DNA of 64,000 bases from Faecalibacterium sp. An121 (GTDB taxonomy: Bacteria > Bacillota > Clostridia > Oscillospirales > Ruminococcaceae), in NCBI RefSeq assembly GCF_002160915.1, contig NZ_NFLM01000001.1, positions 220,767 through 284,766 on the forward strand, written 5' to 3'. The number at the start of each line of letters is the position of its first letter. The stretch's first letter is position 1. A program made the position numbers and the translations under genes. This document shows, piece by piece, positions 58,280-64,000 of this stretch. A model generated the notes under the pieces. The model was not told the origin of the DNA. It saw nothing but the letters and a program-made list of their open reading frames with translations, and did no database searches.

Positions 58280-59614
58280 ATGGATCGAACCTATATTTCC
58301 GAAGTCCGGGAGCACATCGGCGAGGCCGTCAAGGTCCAGGGCTTCATTGAAAATCTGCGCAGCAGCAAGGCGATGGCCTTCATCGTGCTGAAGGATATCA
58401 CCGGCAAGCTGCAGATCACCATTGAAAAAGAAGATCACCCGGATCTGGTGGACACCATCGACCGGCTGACCGGCGACTCGGTCATCACGGTGGTGGGCAA
58501 GGTGATGGCCAACGATTATGTCAAGATGGGCGGCATCGAGATGATCCCCGACACCATCCAGATCGAGAGCATTGCCGACCCGCTGCCCATCGTCCGCAAG
58601 GAGATCGCCGCCACCAAGAAAAAGAAGGCGGTGGAGCGCTCCAGCATCGACCAGCGGATCGATTACCGCTGGATCGACCTGCGCACCGACGAGAACCAGC
58701 TGATGTTCAAGGCCCAGACCGTCATGGTGGCCGCCATGCGGCAGTACCTGCTGGACCGCCACTTCATCGAGATCCACACCCCCAAGCTGATCGCTGCTGC
58801 CAGCGAGAGCGGCTCGGAAGTGTTCAAGGTGGATTACTTTGACCGCAATGCCTACCTGGCCCAGAGCCCGCAGTTCTACAAGCAGATGGCTATGGCCAGC
58901 GGCTTTGAGCGGATCTTCGAGGTAGGGCCTGTGTTCCGTGCCGAGAAGTCTTACACCAACAAGCATACCACCGAGTTCACCGGCTTTGACCTGGAGTTCA
59001 GCTACATCCATTCCTTCCGGGACGTGATGCAGATGGAGGAGGGCCTGCTGAAGGCCGCTCTGCAGGCGGTCAAGGACGCCTACGGCCAGGAGATCGAGGA
59101 GACCTTCGGCCTGCCGGTGGTGGTGCCGGAGACTCCCTTCCCGGTGGTCAAGCTGGCCGACCTGTACAAGGGCCTGGAGGAAGACTTTGGCTACACGGTG
59201 GATGAGTCGGAAAAGGGCGATCTGACCACCGAGGCCGAGCGCCTGAGCTACGACTGGGTCAAAAAGCACTATGGCCATGAGTTCCTGTTCGTCACCGACT
59301 ATGCCGCCGACAAGCGGGCTTTCTACCATATGCGGGACGAAAACGGCGTGCCCCAGGGTTATGACCTGATCTGGCGCGGGGTGGAGATCACCACCGGCGC
59401 CCAGCGTGAGCACCGCTACGAAGTGCTGAAAAAGCAGGCGGAGGAGAAGGGCCTGGGCGAGGACATCAAGTTCTATCTGGAGTTCTTCCGCTACGGCTGC
59501 CCGCCCCACGGCGGCTTTGGCCTGGGCGTGGACCGTCTGACCATGCTGCTGGTCGGCTTGAGCATCAAGGAATGCATGTTCCTGTTCCGCGGTCCCAACC
59601 GTCTGACTCCGTGA
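58280..59614 (+). CDS. aspS: Aspartyl-tRNA synthetase, archaeal/non-discriminating type
   Basis: This 444-residue class II synthetase has an N-terminal OB-fold (VKVQGFIENLRSSKAMAFIV) and the catalytic motifs 2 (FEVGPVFRAEKSYTNKHTTE) and 3 (GGFGLGVDRLTMLL). It is shorter than bacterial AspRS (about 590) because the GAD insertion is absent, and it fits the archaeal-type group that often charges both tRNA-Asp and tRNA-Asn. In organisms using it, Asp-tRNA-Asn is then amidated by GatCAB. Those genes are not in this window. The ATG at 58280 follows GGGGAGG. The usual FPRD near the end is changed to FRGP. Confidence 0.92.
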   Translation: MDRTYISEVREHIGEAVKVQGFIENLRSSKAMAFIVLKDITGKLQITIEKEDHPDLVDTIDRLTGDSVITVVGKVMANDYVKMGGIEMIPDTIQIESIADPLPIVRKEIAATKKKKAVERSSIDQRIDYRWIDLRTDENQLMFKAQTVMVAAMRQYLLDRHFIEIHTPKLIAAASESGSEVFKVDYFDRNAYLAQSPQFYKQMAMASGFERIFEVGPVFRAEKSYTNKHTTEFTGFDLEFSYIHSFRDVMQMEEGLLKAALQAVKDAYGQEIEETFGLPVVVPETPFPVVKLADLYKGLEEDFGYTVDESEKGDLTTEAERLSYDWVKKHYGHEFLFVTDYAADKRAFYHMRDENGVPQGYDLIWRGVEITTGAQREHRYEVLKKQAEEKGLGEDIKFYLEFFRYGCPPHGGFGLGVDRLTMLLVGLSIKECMFLFRGPNRLTP

Positions 59615-59650
59615 CGGAGCGGTCCGGCTGCGCGGCATCTGTGATACAAA

Positions 59651-59685
59651 AGGGACGCCTCCCGGCGGGGGCGTCCTCTTTTTTG
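59651..59685 (+). terminator. Terminator of aspS
   Basis: GGGACGCC and GGCGTCC with an inner CCCGGCGGG, followed by TCTTTTTT. Confidence 0.88.
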
Positions 59686-59696
59686 TCGGGCGGCGC

Positions 59697-59725
59697 TTGC
59701 AAAAGCCGGCGTTTTGTGCTACTAT
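59697..59725 (+). promoter_or_regulatory. Promoter of pheST
   Basis: TTGCAA and TACTAT are separated by 17 bases, right before the T-box leader. Confidence 0.7.
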
Positions 59726-59739
59726 AAGCAAAGCGATGT

Positions 59740-60025
59740 ATAAAACGCGATGACGGAGAAAGTATCCGCGGCGCGCCTGGTCCCAGAGAGGAGCTCCACC
59801 GGCTGAAAGGGCTCCCGGAGGCGGCAGCGGGGAAGTTCGCTCCCGAGCGGCCTGCGGGAAAGGCGGCTTTCGGCTGCCCGGTAGTGCGGGACGGCGTGCC
59901 CCGTTACGGCGTTTGAGTGCCGTGCAGCTTCGCACCTGCGCGGAATTTGGGTGGTACCACGGAGTATTCGACAGGGCTCCGTCCCTTGGCTGGCTTTGGC
60001 CGGCAGGGGACGGGGCCCTTTTCTG
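59740..60025 (+). promoter_or_regulatory. T-box leader of pheS-pheT
   Basis: The T-box sequence TTTGGGTGGTACCACGG (59946-59962) is followed by the terminator GGGCTCCGTCCC ... GGGGACGGGGCCC TTTT (59974-60022). Upstream, a long structured stem region contains AGAAAGTA and a possible UUC specifier in GGAAGTTCGCTCCC (about 59832). Uncharged tRNA-Phe should stabilise the antiterminator and allow pheST transcription. Confidence 0.9.
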
Positions 60026-60072
60026 TTCCGTCCCGAAGCAACGAGAGAGCTTTGAAAAAGGAGAGGAAATGT

Positions 60073-61095
60073 ATGCAGGCAATCATAGATGAGCTGGCAA
60101 AGCAGGCCCAGGCAGACCTGGCGCAGGTGTCCTCCAAAGAGACCCTGGCGGCTTTCTGGCAGAAGTACCTGAGCAAGAACGGACAGATCCCCGCCCTGAT
60201 GAAGGATCTGCGCACGGTGGCTCCCGCCGACCGTCCCGCCATGGGCAAGGCCGTCAACCAGCTGAAACAGAAGGTGCAGGCGGATTATGACCAGGCAGCC
60301 GCCCGGGTCAACCAGCTGGAGCTGGCCGCCCGCAACGCCGCCGAAACGGTGGATATCACCCTGCCCGCCAAGGTGCGTCCCACTGGCGGGCTGCATCCCC
60401 TGACGTTGGTGCGCAACCAGATCATCGACGCTTTTGCAGGGATGGGCTTTGAGATTTATGAAGGCCCCGAGATCGAGGACGACGATCACTGCTTCACCCG
60501 GCTGAACGTGCCCAAGGATCACCCCGCCCGGGATATGCAGGATACCTTCTATCTGTCCGACGAACTGCTGCTGCGCACCCAGACCTCCACCGGCCAGATC
60601 CGCACCATGGACGCCGAAAAGCCCCCCATCAAGGTGCTGGTGCCCGGCCGGGTGTTCCGTTCGGATTCGGACGCCACCCACAGCCCCATGTTCCACCAGA
60701 TGGAGGGCCTTGTGGTGGACAAGGGGATCACCCTGTGCGATCTGCAGGGTATGCTGGACGTGTTCGTCCAGCGCCTGTTCGGCAGCGAGGTGCGCACCCG
60801 TCTGCGTCCCTCTTACTTCCCCTTCACCGAACCCAGCGTCGAGGTGGATGTCAGCTGCTTTGCCTGCCATGGCAAGGGCTGCAGCCTGTGCAAGCACACC
60901 GGCTGGATCGAGATCCTGGGCGGCGGCGTGGTCAACCAGAAGGTGCTGCGCAACTGCAACATCGATCCCGAGGTCTACTCCGGCATCGCCTTCGGCATCG
61001 GCATCGAGCGCATCGCCATGCTGAAGTACGGCATCAACAACATCGGTCTGATGTTTGAGAACGACCTGCGGTTCCTTGGGCAGTTCCATGAATAA
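60073..61095 (+). CDS. pheS: Phenylalanyl-tRNA synthetase alpha subunit
   Basis: This 340-residue catalytic subunit has an N-terminal coiled coil (about 1-90), then GGLHPLTLVRNQIIDAFAGM, motif 2 (VLVPGRVFRSDSDATHSPMF) and motif 3 (YSGIAFGIGIERIAMLKYGI). FPFTEPSVEVDV is the phenylalanine-binding region. AGAGGAAATGT precedes the ATG at 60073. It is directly under T-box control and is followed 18 bases later by pheT. Confidence 0.97.
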   Translation: MQAIIDELAKQAQADLAQVSSKETLAAFWQKYLSKNGQIPALMKDLRTVAPADRPAMGKAVNQLKQKVQADYDQAAARVNQLELAARNAAETVDITLPAKVRPTGGLHPLTLVRNQIIDAFAGMGFEIYEGPEIEDDDHCFTRLNVPKDHPARDMQDTFYLSDELLLRTQTSTGQIRTMDAEKPPIKVLVPGRVFRSDSDATHSPMFHQMEGLVVDKGITLCDLQGMLDVFVQRLFGSEVRTRLRPSYFPFTEPSVEVDVSCFACHGKGCSLCKHTGWIEILGGGVVNQKVLRNCNIDPEVYSGIAFGIGIERIAMLKYGINNIGLMFENDLRFLGQFHE

Positions 61096-61113
61096 GAGGG
61101 AGGATGGGTTAAG

Positions 61114-63525
61114 ATGAAAGTACCTTTCAGCTGGTTGAAGGAATTGGTAGAGATCGACATTACGGCCCAGGAGCTGGAGGACCGCCTCTTTTCCTGCGGC
61201 TTTGAGGTGGAGGAGCGGATCGACCTGTCCGCTGAAATCCACAAGGTGGTGGTGGGTGTCATCACCTCCATCGAAAAACAGGAGGGCACCCACCTGAGCA
61301 AGTGCATCGTGGACTGCGGCGACTACGGCCATGAGATCCACATCACCACCGGTGCGCCCAACATTTTTGTGGGGGCCCATGTCCCCGCCGCTCTGGACGG
61401 CGCCACTCTGCCCGGCGGCATCCAGATCAAAAAGCGGATGATGCAGGGCTTTGAATCCAACGGTATGCTGTGCTCGGGGGAGGAGCTGGGCCTGAACGAT
61501 GACCTGTACCCCGGCGCAGACGTCTATGGGCTGCTGATCCTGCCGGAGGACACCGTCCCCGGCGCGGACATCTGCCCCATCGTCGGTCTGGATGATTCCA
61601 TCTTTGACATCTCCATCACCGCCAACCGCCCCGACTGCCAGTCCATCCTGGGCATCGCCCGGGAGGTGGCTGCGGTGCTGCACAAGCCCCTGCATATGCC
61701 CGCCACCGATTACCAGACCGTGTGCGAGCCCGACGCTCCCATCTCGGTGACGGTGGAGGCCCCCGACCTGTGCCCCCGCTATATGGCCCACTACGTCCGC
61801 AACATCCGGATGGGCCAGTCGCCCCGGTGGCTCAAGCGGCATCTGGCCCTGTGCGGCCTGCGCTCCATCAGCAACGTGGTGGATATCACCAACCACACCC
61901 TGCTGGAGATGGGCCAGCCCATGCACGCCTTCGACCTGGACAAGGTGGCTGGGCGCTGCATCGACGTCCGCCGCGCCCGTCCCGGGGAGAAGATCGTCAC
62001 CCTGGACGAAAAAGAGTTCACCCTGGGGGAGAACAACCTGGTGATCTGCGACGCGGAAAAACCTGTGGCCCTGGCCGGCGTCATGGGCGGCGCCAACTCG
62101 GGGATGGATGAGAACACCACCAGCCTGCTGTTCGAGTGCGCCACCTTCGCCCGTGACTCGGTGCGCAAGACCAGCCGCGCCCTGGGCCAGTCCAGCGATT
62201 CCTCGGCCCGCTATGAGAAGGGTGTGGATTTCAGTTCTCCCCAGCTGGGCCTGGCCCGCGCCCTGCACCTGATCCAGCAGCTGGACTGCGGCGATATCAC
62301 CACTCTGGCCTTTGACTGCACCGACGGCCGCTCCACCCAGCGCAAGGTAATCACCACCACCCCCGAAAAGATCTGCGCCGTTCTGGGCATCCGCGTGCCC
62401 GATCCGGATATGATCGACATTCTGACCCGCCTGAACTTTGAAGTGACGGTGGAGGACGGCCAGTGGAAGGTCAGCGTCCCGCCCTACCGGGAGGACGTGG
62501 AGGGCTATCCCGACCTGGCCGAGGAGGTCATCCGGGAATATGGTTATGACCACATCGTGCCCACCTTCCTCAAGACAGGAGCCATCACCAATGGCGGATT
62601 GAACAGCGAGCAGAAGCGCGCCCTCAAGGTCAAGCGGATGCTGGCCGGTCAGGGCTTCTTCGAGGCGTCCACCCTGGCGTTCTATTCCACCGCTGAGCTG
62701 GATATGCTGCACATCCCCGCAGATGACCCTGCCCGCAAGGTGATCCGCATCCTCAACCCCATCAGTGAAAATCTGTCGGTGATGCGCACCATGCTGGCGC
62801 CCTCCATGCTCAATGTCATTGTGGACAACCTGAAAAAGGGCAACGGCGCCGGCCGCCTGTTTGAGATGGCCCCCGTCTATCTGCCCAAGAGCCTGCCCCT
62901 GACCGAACGCCCCGACGAGCGTCAGACCCTCTGCATGGGCGTCTTTGGGCCCGGGGAGGACTTCTTCACCGTCAAGGGCGCATTGGAGGCGCTGGCTGCG
63001 TCGCTGGGCCTCAGTTTCACCTATGAGCGGGAGACCGGTACGCCCTGGCTGCATCCTGGCATCGCCGCTTCGGTCTGGTGCAAGGGCAAGCGTCTGGGTG
63101 TCTTTGGCAAGCTGTCCAATGAGATCAACGCCGAGCTGAAGATCGCCAAGGATGAGAAGGAGAACCAGAACATCTATCTGGCCGAGCTGGATTATGAGGC
63201 GCTGTCCGACTGTGCCGAGAACGATCTGCACTACCAGCCCATCAGCCCCTATGCGCCGGTCAAGCGGGACCTGGCTTTGGTCTGCGATGAGGCGGTCACC
63301 TGCGGGGAGATCGAGGACACCATCCGCAAGGCCAGCCCCCTGGTCAGCGGCGTCAGCCTGTTTGATATCTACCGCGGCAAGAATCTGGGCGAGGGCAAAA
63401 AGAGTATGGCTTTCTCGGTGGTGCTGGCCGATCCCAAGGCCGAGCTGGATGCCGAGCAGGTGGACCGTGCCATCAAGAAGATCCTGGGCAACCTGAAGTA
63501 CAAGCTGAACATCGAGATCCGTTGA
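61114..63525 (+). CDS. pheT: Phenylalanyl-tRNA synthetase beta subunit
   Basis: This 803-residue subunit has the full bacterial domain order. The N-terminal KVPFSWLKELVEIDITAQEL is followed by the tRNA-binding EMAP-like domain (about 40-150), B3/4 editing domain (about 210-390, with ISNVVDITNHTLLEMGQPMH), B5 (about 405-475), the catalytic-like core, and the C-terminal anticodon-binding ferredoxin-like domain (about 710-803). GGGAGG precedes the ATG. No defect is visible. Confidence 0.97.
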   Translation: MKVPFSWLKELVEIDITAQELEDRLFSCGFEVEERIDLSAEIHKVVVGVITSIEKQEGTHLSKCIVDCGDYGHEIHITTGAPNIFVGAHVPAALDGATLPGGIQIKKRMMQGFESNGMLCSGEELGLNDDLYPGADVYGLLILPEDTVPGADICPIVGLDDSIFDISITANRPDCQSILGIAREVAAVLHKPLHMPATDYQTVCEPDAPISVTVEAPDLCPRYMAHYVRNIRMGQSPRWLKRHLALCGLRSISNVVDITNHTLLEMGQPMHAFDLDKVAGRCIDVRRARPGEKIVTLDEKEFTLGENNLVICDAEKPVALAGVMGGANSGMDENTTSLLFECATFARDSVRKTSRALGQSSDSSARYEKGVDFSSPQLGLARALHLIQQLDCGDITTLAFDCTDGRSTQRKVITTTPEKICAVLGIRVPDPDMIDILTRLNFEVTVEDGQWKVSVPPYREDVEGYPDLAEEVIREYGYDHIVPTFLKTGAITNGGLNSEQKRALKVKRMLAGQGFFEASTLAFYSTAELDMLHIPADDPARKVIRILNPISENLSVMRTMLAPSMLNVIVDNLKKGNGAGRLFEMAPVYLPKSLPLTERPDERQTLCMGVFGPGEDFFTVKGALEALAASLGLSFTYERETGTPWLHPGIAASVWCKGKRLGVFGKLSNEINAELKIAKDEKENQNIYLAELDYEALSDCAENDLHYQPISPYAPVKRDLALVCDEAVTCGEIEDTIRKASPLVSGVSLFDIYRGKNLGEGKKSMAFSVVLADPKAELDAEQVDRAIKKILGNLKYKLNIEIR

Positions 63526-63543
63526 GAAAAGGAGATCACCGGT

Positions 63544-63711
63544 ATGGAACGTTTTAAGAAAGTGTATACGCAGGGGGCGCTGGATGTGGTGGAGGTCTGG
63601 GTGGACACCGAGACCGGTGTGAACTATCTGTACCACAGAAATGGAAACACGGGAGGGCTGACGGTCCTGCTGGATAAGGACGGCAAGCCGGTGGTCACCT
63701 CCAACACCTGA
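63544..63711 (+). CDS. DUF6440 family small protein
   Basis: This 55-residue protein has the DUF6440 layout: ERFKKVYTQG at the start, then VDTETGVNYLYHRNGNTGGL, and the ending VLLDKDGKPVV. It lies 18 bases after pheT with AAAGGAG 8-11 bases upstream of its ATG, so it is probably the last gene of the pheST operon. Function unknown. Confidence 0.8.
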   Translation: MERFKKVYTQGALDVVEVWVDTETGVNYLYHRNGNTGGLTVLLDKDGKPVVTSNT

Positions 63712-63763
63712 CACTACCTATTATAAGTATAAGGATACAGGGCTTTTGGCCCTGGCAAACATT

Positions 63764-63797
63764 GGGCTGCCTGTGTGCTGCATAGGCGGCCCTTTTT
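63764..63797 (+). terminator. Terminator of the pheST operon
   Basis: GGGCTGCCTGTG and CATAGGCGGCCC pair and are followed by TTTTT. Confidence 0.8.
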
Positions 63798-63870
63798 CTG
63801 TCCAGAATAGGGGAGCGGGGATGTAGGGAAGAAAAGAAAGGAAAAGTCTGTCTTTTTTTGCAAAAAAGGG

Positions 63871-63899
63871 TTGACAAAAGCCCCCGGGTGTAGTATTAT
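63871..63899 (+). promoter_or_regulatory. Promoter P1 reading out of the window
   Basis: TTGACA and TATTAT separated by 17 bases. Confidence 0.75.
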
Positions 63900-63964
63900 A
63901 TTCGAGCGCTCCACGGGGCGCCCACAAAACGCAAAAGAGCTTGCGAAAAGCTTCAAAAAAGAGC

Positions 63965-63993
63965 TTGACAAGCAAAAGCGGATGTGGTAAAAT
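63965..63993 (+). promoter_or_regulatory. Promoter P2 reading out of the window
   Basis: TTGACA and TAAAAT separated by 17 bases, 94 bases after P1. Two strong tandem promoters suggest a highly expressed gene, such as a stable RNA operon, just right of the window. Confidence 0.7.
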
Positions 63994-64000
63994 AAACAGG

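Noticed and set aside
59722..63714. 1330-codon minus-strand open frame opposite pheS and pheT
   Set aside because: Caused by strong GC bias in third positions of pheST. The composition is repetitive Gly/His/Gln and no family fits.

Overview
The window looks like a piece of a gut Firmicutes chromosome. I infer an Oscillospiraceae/Ruminococcaceae member of the Faecalibacterium-Gemmiger-Subdoligranulum kind from the GC-rich, strongly codon-biased core, good SD sequences and consensus sigma-A promoters, the T-box in front of pheST, the archaeal-type aspartyl-tRNA synthetase and the style of the mobile elements. No rRNA or other taxonomic marker is present, so the genus is a guess.

Positions 1 to about 34,304 are a composite integrative element whose left end lies outside the window. 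Its right end is a tRNA-Arg(CCT) 3' half (attR) next to a tyrosine integrase. Positions 1-8,100 are a nested mobilizable element of Tn4451 type: small accessory genes, a probable oriT hairpin, a MobA/MobL relaxase, a CHC2 primase, a VirE-like ATPase and a large serine recombinase. It seems to have landed in the Maff2 gene of the host ICE. Little of that ICE's conjugation module survives: a VirB6/TrbL-like protein, the first codons of the next gene, an IS3 element, and the 3' end of a relaxase gene. This looks like an IS-edged deletion that removed the transfer ATPases.

Cargo follows. The first block (11.3-20.2 kb) is a regulator plus a tightly overlapping four-gene operon: SNF2-type helicase, membrane-anchored coiled-coil protein, type III-like Mod methylase with an AT-rich specificity segment, and Res helicase-nuclease. 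This is the best candidate for an unusual defence system. The second block (20.7-26.8 kb) is a lactose locus: AraC regulator, GPH-family sugar symporter, LacZ and an XRE regulator. An IS630 element separates it from the ICE regulatory and recombination module (28-34 kb): XRE with a degenerate ImmA-like protein, a zinc-ribbon protein, another XRE with palindromic operators, a roughly 400-nt GC-rich hairpin-dense untranslated stretch in front of a MazF-like toxin with no antitoxin gene, an Xis-like protein, a protein with four tandem Xis-like domains, and the integrase.

Positions 34.4-64 kb are chromosomal. Clusters are: a flavin locus (FMN riboswitch, RibU, a riboflavin kinase fused to an OmpR-type winged helix, and a Tat/lipobox flavin-binding redox protein); a TetR-controlled efflux operon; malQ; two paralogous modules of a small XRE regulator with small membrane proteins; an orphan peptide-binding lipoprotein; murD with a GNAT gene and a PLP lyase-like gene; small peptides including one with a double-glycine motif; an AraC/MFS pair; a TetR regulon with matching palindromes; a CobW GTPase; a CNNM/CorC-type transporter behind a terminator-containing leader with an acidic leader peptide; aspS; and T-box-controlled pheS-pheT. 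The window ends with two tandem promoters reading out to the right.
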